Of a stretch of 64,000 bases of DNA, positions 16,980 to 24,415 are shown one piece after another. How positions within the stretch are numbered: position 1 is the first letter of the stretch; each line of letters starts with the position of its first letter. This DNA is from Caenispirillum bisanense (GTDB lineage: Bacteria; Pseudomonadota; Alphaproteobacteria; Rhodospirillales; Rhodospirillaceae). The translations under genes were made by a program, and so were the position numbers. The stretch lies in the NCBI RefSeq assembly GCF_039523075.1, contig NZ_BAAAEP010000002.1:1-64000 (forward strand), written 5' to 3'. The notes below the pieces were generated by a model, which was given only the letters and a program-made list of their open reading frames with translations, ran no database searches and was not told the origin of the DNA.

Positions 16980-17455
16980 GCGGCGGGGCCCTCCAGCCGG
17001 GTGACGCGGCGGTCCATCTCCGGGTCGTCGAAGCTCTCGGCACCGTCGCGGGTCAGGGCGTGGACCAGGATTTCCTCGTCGGCCATGTGGACCGAGATGG
17101 TGCCCGGCGTCAGGGTGATGGAGTTGGCATAGATCACCCGCCCCATGTCGGTCGCCTGGCTGGCACGCACCGGGCGCACGGTCGGCGAGATGGGCAGCCG
17201 CGGATTGAGGATGATGCCGGCGACCGTCAGGTTGCTCTTGACGATTTCCTTCATCAGCCACGGCCAGTAGGTCAGGCCGCGCAACTGCATGCGGATGGGG
17301 AAGGATTCGTGATCGATGGCATCCATGCGGTGCAGGATCCACACGATGACCACGCACGACGCCACCCCCAGGCCGAGCAGCAGGGGCAGGAAGTACCCCG
17401 ACAGCAGAAGCCAGAGGGCGAACAGGGCTAACCCGAGGCCGGCGGCGTGAACCAC
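16976..17455 (-). CDS. mnhE: MrpE/MnhE antiporter subunit
   Basis: A 159-residue protein of the MnhE family and the first gene of the antiporter operon. It begins with two close helices (LFALWLLLSG, then LLLGLGVASCVVIVWIL), followed by the conserved YWPWLMKEIVKSNLTVA and by SITLTPGTISV in the soluble C-terminal part. GTG at 17455 is taken as start because CGGAG sits 7 bases upstream and it leaves the usual short N-terminus; the frame could extend to 17491. The 209 bases upstream, before thiY, should hold the operon promoter, but I see no clear one. Confidence 0.92.
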   Translation of the reverse strand: MVHAAGLGLALFALWLLLSGYFLPLLLGLGVASCVVIVWILHRMDAIDHESFPIRMQLRGLTYWPWLMKEIVKSNLTVAGIILNPRLPISPTVRPVRASQATDMGRVIYANSITLTPGTISVHMADEEILVHALTRDGAESFDDPEMDRRVTRLEGPAA

Positions 17456-17664
17456 GAGCAAACTCCGGAAAATGCGGCAGGCAGCGCCCACGGGTGCGGG
17501 CGACGGGATGGGGGAAAATAGAACCCTTGGGCTCGTTCATCCAAGCGAAAAGATTGACCGCCGCAGCGGCGCCGCGCAACGTCCTGTCCCGGCGGACGCG
17601 CGCGGCGCAATGACTCGCCGCATTTCCGCCGGTTTCGCACCAGCGGAGCGCGGCGGGAGGCAGG

Positions 17665-18633
17665 CTATTCGCGCGGCAGTTCCACCGCGTAGCGGCTCAG
17701 CTCCGGCTGGGCGGCGATCAGGCCCTGGGCCTGGAGGAAGGCGGCGAAGCGGCGATAGCGGGCGGAGTCGAGCGCCGCCGGGGTAAGGTCGAAGCGGGGC
17801 AGGGTGTCGGCCCAGGCGCGGCGGTTCAGCTCGTCATTGAGGTCGGGGTAGGCCTTGATGAACAGCTGCCAGCTTTCTTCAGGATGGTTCAGCAGGTAGT
17901 GGGTGCCCTGTTCCACCGCGTCGAGGAATCGGGGCAGGCGCGGGTCGGCGATGCGCTCCGCATTGGCCAGCAGCACCAGCTCGTCATAGGGCGGCACGCC
18001 GTGTTCTTCGGGGTAGAAGGCGACGCCGGTGTGGCCCTCGATGGACAGCTGGTTCAGTTCGAAGTTGCGGAAGGCGCCGATCACCGCGTCCACCTGACCC
18101 GACAGCAGGGCCGGGGACAGGGCGAAGTTCACGTTCACCAGCTCCACGTCCTTCAGGCCGAGGCCGGCCGAGGCGAGCATGGCGCCGAGCAGCGCGTCCT
18201 CGAACCCGCCGACGGAGAAGCCGACCTTCTTGCCCTTCAGGTCCGCCAGGCTGTCGATGCCGCTCTCCTGCAGGGTCACCAGCGAGTTGAGGGGCGTCGC
18301 CACCAGAGTGCCGATGCGCTTCAGCGGCAGCCCTTCCGCCGCCTGCAAGTGCAGTTGCGGCTGATAGCCGACGGCGATGTCGGCGCGGCCGGCGGCCACC
18401 AGTTTGGGCGGATCGTTGGGGTCGGCGGGCGCCACCAGATCGACCTCCAGGCCGCGCTCGGCGAAGAAGCCCTTCTGCTGCGCCACCACCAGCGGCGCGT
18501 GGTCGGGGTTCACGAACCAGTCGAGCAGCACCGTCAGCTTGTCGGCGGCGGCGGCCGGCGCGGCGGCGGCAAGGCCGAGGCCGGCGGCCGCGACGGCGGC
18601 GCAGGCGAGGCGGGACAGGCGGCGGGTCAGCAT
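17665..18633 (-). CDS. thiY: ABC transporter substrate-binding protein for thiamine pyrimidine precursor (ThiY-like)
   Basis: A 322-residue periplasmic binding protein of the NMT1/ThiY group. A signal peptide (residues 1-29) is followed by KLTVLLDWFVNPDHAPLVVA and KGFFAERGLEVDLV, both typical of ThiY and of the related HMP synthase THI5 fold. ThiY of Bacillus binds formylaminopyrimidine, an intermediate salvaged to HMP. The ATG at 18633 has AAGGAG about 8 bases upstream. It is the last gene of thiZ-thiX-thiY, downstream of a TPP riboswitch, which supports the thiamine link more strongly than sequence alone. Confidence 0.9.
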   Translation of the reverse strand: MLTRRLSRLACAAVAAAGLGLAAAAPAAAADKLTVLLDWFVNPDHAPLVVAQQKGFFAERGLEVDLVAPADPNDPPKLVAAGRADIAVGYQPQLHLQAAEGLPLKRIGTLVATPLNSLVTLQESGIDSLADLKGKKVGFSVGGFEDALLGAMLASAGLGLKDVELVNVNFALSPALLSGQVDAVIGAFRNFELNQLSIEGHTGVAFYPEEHGVPPYDELVLLANAERIADPRLPRFLDAVEQGTHYLLNHPEESWQLFIKAYPDLNDELNRRAWADTLPRFDLTPAALDSARYRRFAAFLQAQGLIAAQPELSRYAVELPRE

Positions 18634-18677
18634 CAATGTCTCCTTCCTGGTCAAGGGGGTGTGAGGCGTCTCTGGGG

Positions 18678-19442
18678 TCAGGGCTGGCGCTGGTCGTCGG
18701 GCACCCAGGGCAGGGCCCGGCGCAGGGCGGCATCGACCAGCGCGTAAAGGGTGATGGAAAAGGCCGCCAGCACCAGCAGGGCGGCGAACATCAGCGGCAC
18801 CTGCATGCGGGCGTTGGCGTGCAGCATCAGGTAGCCGAGCCCGGCCGAGGAGCCCACCCACTCCCCCACCACGGCGCCGATGGGCGCCACCGCCGTCGCC
18901 ACCCGCAGGCCGGAGGCGAAGGCGGGCAGGGCGGCCGGCAGGCGGATGCGCCACAGCACCGCCCAGCGGCCGCCGCCCATGACGCGGGCGAGGTCCAGCC
19001 AGCCGATATCGGTGCGGCGCAGGCCGTCGAAGAAGGCGGCGGTGACGGGGAAGTAGATGATCAGCATGGCCATGGCGACCTTGCTGCCGAGGCCGTAGCC
19101 GAGCCACAGCACCAGCAGCGGCGCGATGGCGAAGACGGGGATCGCCTGGCTGACCACCAGCACCGGCATCAGCCACTGCCGCACCGGCCGGAACAGGGCC
19201 AGCAGCAGCGCCGTGCCGACGCCGAGCAGGCAGCCGAGGGCAAGGCCGAGCACGATCTCCAGCGCCGTCACCCCGGCATGGCCGATGATGGTGTCCCAGC
19301 GCTCCACCAGGGTGGTGACGGTCTGCCACGGCGACGGCAGCAGATAGCTGCGTCCGCCCGCCGCCAGATGGCCGAGGTGCCACAGACCGGCGAGGCCGGC
19401 GACGGTGACTGTGGTGCGGGCGAGGCGGGCGGGCAGGCTCAT
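18678..19442 (-). CDS. thiX: ABC transporter permease (ThiX-like)
   Basis: A 254-residue inner-membrane permease with about six helices and the BPD transport signature. The EAA loop, which docks the ATPase, is seen as ARVMGGGRWAVLWRIRLPAA (about residues 152-171), and SQAIPVFAIAPLLVLWLG is characteristic of the SsuC/TauC/ThiX branch. Its ATG overlaps the thiZ stop by 4 bases; thiY follows after 44 bases. Substrate is inferred from the TPP riboswitch at the head of the operon. Confidence 0.9.
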   Translation of the reverse strand: MSLPARLARTTVTVAGLAGLWHLGHLAAGGRSYLLPSPWQTVTTLVERWDTIIGHAGVTALEIVLGLALGCLLGVGTALLLALFRPVRQWLMPVLVVSQAIPVFAIAPLLVLWLGYGLGSKVAMAMLIIYFPVTAAFFDGLRRTDIGWLDLARVMGGGRWAVLWRIRLPAALPAFASGLRVATAVAPIGAVVGEWVGSSAGLGYLMLHANARMQVPLMFAALLVLAAFSITLYALVDAALRRALPWVPDDQRQP

Positions 19443-20260
19443 GGCGCGGCCTCCGCCTCCGCTCCGGCGGCGGCGGTCAGGCGGGCGAGCAGCTCCGCCT
19501 GCAGGGCCAGCAGCTGCGGGTCGTCCACCGGCCGCGGCGTCGGCCCCGGCGGCTCCAGCGGCGCATCGAGGCGGGCCGGGCGGCCGGACAGAACGTGGAT
19601 GCGGTCGCCGAGGCGCAGCGCCTCCAGCGGGTCGTGGGTGACCAGCAGCACCGTGCGGCCGCGCAGCAGGTCGGCGGCCAGCGCCTGCAGCCGCAGGCGG
19701 ATGACGGCATCCAGGGCGGAGAACGGCTCGTCCATCAGGATCACGGGCCGGTCTTCCATCAGCGTCCGCACCAGCGCCACCCGCTGCCGCATGCCGCCGG
19801 ACAGCTCTGCCGGCCGCTTGACCGCCGCTGCCGCCAGGCCGACCGCCTCCAGCAGCGCCAGGGCGCGGGCGCGGTCCGGCCGGTCGCCGCGCAGCCGGGC
19901 GCCAAGCAGGGCGTTGTCGAGAACGGACAGCCACGGCAGCAGCAGGTCGGTCTGGGCCATGTAGGCGACCCGCCCGGTCAGCGGCAGGCCGTCGCCGCAG
20001 GTGACGCGGCTGTCGGCATGGGCGGGGGCGAGGCCCGCCACCAGACGCAGCAGGGTGGACTTGCCGACCCCGCTCGGGCCGAGCAGGCAGGTCCAGCGGC
20101 CGGCGGCCATGGTGAAGTCGAGCGCGTCGAACAGGGCGGTGTCGCGCCACTCCAGCCGGGCGGCGTGGACGTGGACGGCCGGGGCGGCGGCGGATGCCGT
20201 CTCAGGGCAGGAGGCGGAGGCGGATGGCCCGGCGGCGGGCCGGAAAGCAGGTGGCGTCAT
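19439..20260 (-). CDS. thiZ: ABC transporter ATP-binding protein (ThiZ-like)
   Basis: A 273-residue ABC ATPase and the first gene after the riboswitch. Walker A is GPSGVGKST (about residues 62-70), the signature is LSGGMRQRVAL, Walker B is PVILMDEPFSALD and the switch His lies in LLVTHDPLEAL. The first ~30 residues and the last ~35 are Ala/Pro-rich and poorly conserved. The ATG at 20260 falls about 14 bases after the riboswitch, close enough for the riboswitch to hide the ribosome site, so control is probably at translation initiation. Confidence 0.9.
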   Translation of the reverse strand: MTPPAFRPAAGPSASASCPETASAAAPAVHVHAARLEWRDTALFDALDFTMAAGRWTCLLGPSGVGKSTLLRLVAGLAPAHADSRVTCGDGLPLTGRVAYMAQTDLLLPWLSVLDNALLGARLRGDRPDRARALALLEAVGLAAAAVKRPAELSGGMRQRVALVRTLMEDRPVILMDEPFSALDAVIRLRLQALAADLLRGRTVLLVTHDPLEALRLGDRIHVLSGRPARLDAPLEPPGPTPRPVDDPQLLALQAELLARLTAAAGAEAEAAP

Positions 20261-20273
20261 GGCCTGTCTTCAC

Positions 20274-20376
20274 GCGTCCCTACGCCGGTATGACCCGGAT
20301 CAGGTTCCAGCCGATGCTAGGGGTCGTCTTCCGCGTGAAGACCTCTCAGCCGGATGATGCCGGCTCCCCCCGGTGA
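20274..20376 (-). promoter_or_regulatory. TPP riboswitch (THI element)
   Basis: On the minus strand the conserved blocks appear in the right order: GGGGGGAGCC, then GGCTGAGA, a variable stem, then GAACCTGATCCGGGTCATAC and CCGGCGTAGGGA. These are the thiamine pyrophosphate-binding helices. It starts a few bases after a good promoter and ends just before thiZ. When TPP binds, expression of thiZXY should fall. No terminator follows the aptamer, so translational control is inferred. Confidence 0.95.
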
Positions 20377-20384
20377 TGGGCGCG

Positions 20385-20413
20385 ACTATGACGGCGGTCG
20401 CGGCGGGGGTCAA
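20385..20413 (-). promoter_or_regulatory. sigma-70-type promoter of the thi operon
   Basis: TTGACC (-35, 20408-20413) and CATAGT (-10, 20385-20390) with a 17-base spacer on the minus strand. Transcription would start at about 20378, directly at the 5' edge of the riboswitch, which supports the call. Confidence 0.7.
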
Positions 20414-20437
20414 GCGGCGGCGGCGGCCGGGCGCAAC

Positions 20438-20475
20438 AAGAAACGCCGCGCAGGCTGCCGCGCGGCGTTTCTCTT
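20438..20475. terminator. orphan terminator-like hairpin in a divergent spacer
   Basis: GAAACGCCGCGC and GCGCGGCGTTTC form a perfect 12-bp stem with an 8-base loop, with T-rich bases on both sides, so it could work in either direction. It lies between two divergent genes where no terminator is expected. The neighbouring 20476-20768 stretch holds no convincing gene. Confidence 0.6.
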
Positions 20476-20768
20476 CTCGGGTCCGGGACGGGCCGGCAGA
20501 TGGGCTGACTGGGGCGGCCCGACGCCGGCGGTACCGCCAGCGGGTGAAACTGGTACGGTACCGGGTCGCATCGAACGAAAGCAGGCTGCGAGTCTACTGC
20601 AATGCTCGACAAAAGGAGCATAGCAAAGCACCCGCCAAAGTGCCACAGTAAAGCCGCTTGCAGCGCCGTGTCTTTCCTGGGGCAGGCAGTGACGGCCATG
20701 AACTACTGTTCAAAAACCCTTCAAATGCCGGTAAAAGATCACCGGCTCTCCCGTACCCGAGGTGCTGT

Positions 20769-21254
20769 ATGCTGAACGTTTTCCGTAGTCTTCTTCTCGC
20801 GCTGCTTGTGACGGTATCGGGGTACGCCCATGGCGGGCAGCCGCAGTCGCTGGAGGCGGAGCCGGTGGTGGTGCAGACGCCGCGCGGGCCGGTGACCTTC
20901 ATGGCCGAAATCGCCGAAACGCCGGAGCAGCGGGCCATCGGCCTCATGTACCGCGACCGCCTGGGCGACGACAGCGCCATGCTGTTCGACTACCACCGGC
21001 CGCAGCCGGCCTTCATGTGGATGAAGAACACCCTCATCCCCCTCGACATGCTGTTCATCGCCGCCGACGGCGTGGTGCTGCACATCGAGGCCGACGCCCA
21101 GCCCGGCGACCTGCGCCCGCGCGGCACCATGGAGCCGGTGCGCGGCGTGCTGGAGGTGGCGGCGGGCACGGTGGACCGCCTGGGCATCCGGCCGGGGATG
21201 ATCGTTCACCACCGCATCTTCGGCAACGAACTGCCGCCCGGCAGCGGCGGGTGA
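20769..21254 (+). CDS. DUF192 family exported protein
   Basis: A 161-residue protein with a signal peptide (residues 1-22, ending near GYAHG) and one DUF192 domain. The family run TPEQRAIGLMYRDRLGDD, then MWMKNTLIPLDMLFI and the closing LEVAAGTVDRLGIRPG, is complete. DUF192 proteins are small beta-rich periplasmic or cytoplasmic proteins of unknown function. The ATG at 20769 has GAGG 6 bases upstream and gives the signal peptide; the frame is open further upstream but without a good start. It stands alone, convergent with the VOC gene. Confidence 0.88.
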   Translation: MLNVFRSLLLALLVTVSGYAHGGQPQSLEAEPVVVQTPRGPVTFMAEIAETPEQRAIGLMYRDRLGDDSAMLFDYHRPQPAFMWMKNTLIPLDMLFIAADGVVLHIEADAQPGDLRPRGTMEPVRGVLEVAAGTVDRLGIRPGMIVHHRIFGNELPPGSGG

Positions 21255-21281
21255 CGGCGGCACCGCTGCCGGGCCGCCGCG

Positions 21282-21701
21282 TCACTTCGCGAACAGCTGG
21301 TCCATGTCCTTGAAGGTCTTGAACTCCAGCGCATTGCCGAAGGGATCGTAGAAGAACATGGTGCCCTGCTCGCCGACCTGCCCCTTGAAGCGGATGTAGG
21401 GCTCGATCACGAAGCTGATGCCGGCTTCCTTCACGCGGGCGGCCAGGGCTTCCCACTCGGCCCACGGCAGCACGACGCCGAAGTGCGGCACCGGCACGTC
21501 ATGGCCGTCGACCGGATTGTGGTGCTTGCGGCTGACCTCGCCGGCGGTGTGGGCGACGATCTGGTGGCCGTAGAGGCTGAAGTCGATCCATTCATCGCTG
21601 GAGCGACCCTCCGGGCAGCCCAGGATTTCGCCGTAGAAGCGGCGCGCCTCGGTCAGGTCGGTGACGGGGAAGGCGAGGTGGAACGGGGTGATGGCGGTCA
21701 T
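21282..21701 (-). CDS. VOC (glyoxalase/dioxygenase-fold) family protein
   Basis: A 139-residue single-gene vicinal-oxygen-chelate protein with two beta-alpha-beta-beta-beta modules. Probable metal ligands are His8 (FHLAFPVTD), His73 (VPHFGVVL) and Glu126 (GNALEFKTF), the usual His/His/Glu pattern. The end FYDPFGNALEFK is typical of the family. It could be a glyoxalase-like lyase, isomerase or dioxygenase; the sequence does not settle which, and no neighbour gives a pathway. Confidence 0.85.
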   Translation of the reverse strand: MTAITPFHLAFPVTDLTEARRFYGEILGCPEGRSSDEWIDFSLYGHQIVAHTAGEVSRKHHNPVDGHDVPVPHFGVVLPWAEWEALAARVKEAGISFVIEPYIRFKGQVGEQGTMFFYDPFGNALEFKTFKDMDQLFAK

Positions 21702-21841
21702 CGGCGTCCTTCAACGCTGGGGGAGCAATGCCCCAGTGTGACAGTCGGACGCGGCCGCCGCCAAGGGCCACTGTGGCCCCGGCGACGCTGCGCCGCGCCG
21801 CCACTGCCGACGAAGGGCAATGGCGGGCGCGGCAGGCATCG

Positions 21842-22435
21842 TCACCAGCTGCGGACGCGGCCGGTATCGACGTGGACGAAGCCGCTCTTGGGATAGAAGC
21901 CGACGCCGCCGCGCTGCAGGCCGATGGCCGCGTCGCGCAGGTGCTTCAGGCCGGCGCCGTCCATGGAGATGTCGATGGCCATGCCGTCCATGTGCAGGCT
22001 GCGCTTGGCAACCCCGCCGGAGGCCGAGGCCAGCATGGCGTTGGTCTTCGGCGAGCGGTAGCCGGAGATGATGTTGAACGTCCCCTTGGGCTTGTCCACC
22101 GCGCGGGAGAGGTCCACGAGAATATCGAACAGGGCAGGGTCGATTTCGTGGACATCGCCGGTGCGGTGGTCGCGCAGGATGCGGTTCATCTCGCTCAGCG
22201 CGTCGGGCAGGTAGGTGCCCTTTTCCCGGTAGGTCACATCCAGCGTTTCGCCGGTATGCAGATTGTTGAAGCGGAGGCGTCCGGGACTGGACGGGATGCG
22301 GGGGATGGCGGCGGAAGCTGGGCCGGTGGCGGTGACGAACGTGGCGGCGGCGGCGAGGCCGGCCAGGCCCGTGAGCACGGCGCGGCGGCTCAGGGCCGAT
22401 CCGCCCGAACGGGCGGCGGTCCAGGGTCGGAGCAT
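21842..22435 (-). CDS. DUF882 (YcbK-like, M15-type) exported protein
   Basis: A 197-residue protein with a Tat-type leader (SRRAVLTGLAGLAAAA, residues 16-31) and a DUF882 domain of the peptidase M15 type. Zinc-site residues are visible in SGYRSPKTN, SLHMDGMAIDIS and GFVHVDTG. In E. coli, YcbK (MepK) is a murein endopeptidase that cuts 3-3 cross-links and is encoded beside the L,D-transpeptidase YcbB. The same pairing is seen here: the next gene upstream on the same strand is a YcbB-type L,D-transpeptidase, so the two probably make and open the same bonds. Confidence 0.88.
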   Translation of the reverse strand: MLRPWTAARSGGSALSRRAVLTGLAGLAAAATFVTATGPASAAIPRIPSSPGRLRFNNLHTGETLDVTYREKGTYLPDALSEMNRILRDHRTGDVHEIDPALFDILVDLSRAVDKPKGTFNIISGYRSPKTNAMLASASGGVAKRSLHMDGMAIDISMDGAGLKHLRDAAIGLQRGGVGFYPKSGFVHVDTGRVRSW

Positions 22436-22579
22436 CGTTCCCTCACTCTCTGAATCTCTCTCGAAGCACGGGGCCGGATATTAAGGTTTCCGACCTCCGC
22501 TGGCGCCCATGGTAGGTGCGAGAGACTCTCGGGATCAAGAAAAACAATGCCTCCCCGAGGGCAGATTTCAGCCCTTTTT

Positions 22580-24256
22580 TCAGCGGGCGCCGATCTCCTG
22601 CGGCTTCAGCGCGATCAACTTCCTGCCGCCTTCCCGCATCCGTTGCACCACTTCAGGGTCGAGATCGTAAACATCCCGGCGGAACTGGGGCCGTCCGTCC
22701 TCCCCCACCCAGGCGGTGTGATAGACCATGCGCACGGGCACGTTCTGGGGCAGGCGGATGGTCATGGTGCGGCCGGTGGCGAGCTGCTGGCGGGCCCGTT
22801 CGGCCACCGGGCCGGCGACGAATCCGAGCAGCGCGTCGTAATCCTCCACCCGCACGCAGCCATGGCTGAAGGCGCGGTGCGGCCGGTTGAACAGGCTCTT
22901 CGACGGGGTGTCGTGCAGGTAGATGGCGAAGTCGTTGTTGAGAGAGAAGCGCACCAGGCCGAGGGCATTGCCCGGCCCCGCCCGTTCGACGAAGCGGTAG
23001 GACAGCCGGCTGGCGCTCATGGCGTGCCAGTCCACCGCCCACGGGTCGATGCGCGCGGCGTCGTGGCTCCAGCCGGCGAAGATGTCCATGTTGCGGCCCT
23101 GGGTGTAGCCGGGGTCGCGCCGCAGCTTGGGCAGCAGCTCGTTGCGGGCGATGGACAGCGGCACCGTCCAGGTCGGGTTCAGCACCACGTTGTCCATGTA
23201 GTCGGTGAACAGCGGCGTGCGGTTCTCGTCGGTGCCGACCACCACCGTCATGGTCAGGGCCGGGCTGCCGCTGTCATAGCCGACAAGGCGGTAGTCGGGG
23301 ACGTTGACCTCGATGAACTTACCGGCGGCGGGCGGCGGCGGGTCCCACCGCAGGCGCTCCATGGTGGCCACCACCTGCCGGATGCGGTCGTCGATGGGGA
23401 CGTTGAGGGTGCGCACGGTGTCGCGGCCGAGGATGCCGTCAACGGTGATGCCGTGGCGGGCCTGGAAGCGCTTCACCGCCTCCACCAGCAGCCGGTCGTA
23501 GACCTCCGGCCGCAGCCGGTCCTGCACCACGGCGGCATCCAGGTCGCCGTGCAGCATGAGCGACGCCTGCACCGACGACAGCCGCGGGTCGCGCTCGCCT
23601 TCCCGCACGCTGGGACCGTCGGGGATCACCGGCCAGCCGCCGGTCGCGTCGCGCTGCCGGCGCAGCTCCGCCAGCAGGTCCTTCAGCCGGGCATAGGCGG
23701 GGTCGGCCGGCTGCACCGCCGCCAGGGCCGCCGCCGGGTCGGGATCGGCCAGCACCTGGGCGAGGCGCAGCGCCGCCGTCGCTTCCTCCGGCGGCTCGCC
23801 GTGGGGGTAGCGGTGGTCCGGCCGGTCCTTGGGCGGAATGCGGCCGGAGGTGACGTCGCGCACGTAATGCAGCAGCGCCTCGGTCAGCGTCACGTCCAGC
23901 GCGTCGGAGGGCGGCGCCGCCAGCATCTCCGCCGGCGGCTGCGGCAGGTAGTGGGCGGGGTCGAGCCCATGGTCGCCCGCCTGCGCCATCACCGCCAGCA
24001 TCCCGGCGGCGGCCGGCACCCACTGGCCGCCGTCGTGCCACACCGGCGAATCCAGGCGGGCCTGATAGAAGCTGCGCACCGCCGGATCGGCCTGCGGCAG
24101 CGCCAGAGTGACGGCGCCGGCGTTGGGGGAGGTCAGCGGCGTCTCCACCGGCAGCACCGCATCGGGGCGGCTGGTCTCGGCGGCGAGGGGGCCGAACGGC
24201 AGGGCGAGGGCTGCGGCAGCAAGGCCGAGGCGGATGAGGCGGATGTGGCGTGGCAT
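22580..24256 (-). CDS. YcbB-type murein L,D-transpeptidase
   Basis: A 558-residue periplasmic enzyme with a signal peptide (residues 1-26), an N-terminal scaffold domain, a peptidoglycan-binding domain (VKRFQARHGITVDGILG, about 262-278) and a C-terminal YkuD catalytic domain. The active-site Cys is in AFSHGCVRVEDYD. These enzymes form 3-3 cross-links between diaminopimelate residues of peptidoglycan stems. It lies upstream of the DUF882 gene on the same strand with a 144-base gap that contains a possible weak terminator. Divergent from the MscS gene. Confidence 0.9.
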   Translation of the reverse strand: MPRHIRLIRLGLAAAALALPFGPLAAETSRPDAVLPVETPLTSPNAGAVTLALPQADPAVRSFYQARLDSPVWHDGGQWVPAAAGMLAVMAQAGDHGLDPAHYLPQPPAEMLAAPPSDALDVTLTEALLHYVRDVTSGRIPPKDRPDHRYPHGEPPEEATAALRLAQVLADPDPAAALAAVQPADPAYARLKDLLAELRRQRDATGGWPVIPDGPSVREGERDPRLSSVQASLMLHGDLDAAVVQDRLRPEVYDRLLVEAVKRFQARHGITVDGILGRDTVRTLNVPIDDRIRQVVATMERLRWDPPPPAAGKFIEVNVPDYRLVGYDSGSPALTMTVVVGTDENRTPLFTDYMDNVVLNPTWTVPLSIARNELLPKLRRDPGYTQGRNMDIFAGWSHDAARIDPWAVDWHAMSASRLSYRFVERAGPGNALGLVRFSLNNDFAIYLHDTPSKSLFNRPHRAFSHGCVRVEDYDALLGFVAGPVAERARQQLATGRTMTIRLPQNVPVRMVYHTAWVGEDGRPQFRRDVYDLDPEVVQRMREGGRKLIALKPQEIGAR

Positions 24257-24415
24257 GGTGGCACCTCCCTGCGTTGCGGGTAGGCATTAAACGAACGGGT
24301 AGGGCCGCAGGGTTTCCAATTATGCCAGAAATTGACCGCAAATCCACGTGAGACCAAGCACTTCGTCCAGGCGTTGACGATCCAGGTCCAATTGCACGTC
24401 ATCCGGAAGATCGCC

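Noticed and set aside
20346..20699. 117-codon minus-strand frame overlapping the thi riboswitch region
   Set aside because: It covers the riboswitch, promoter and orphan terminator, so it is not a likely coding gene.
22557..22580. Hairpin with T6 run (AGGGC/GCCCT) after the L,D-transpeptidase stop
   Set aside because: The T-run is on the plus strand, where no gene ends; on the minus strand it is not followed by U residues, so it was not listed as a terminator.
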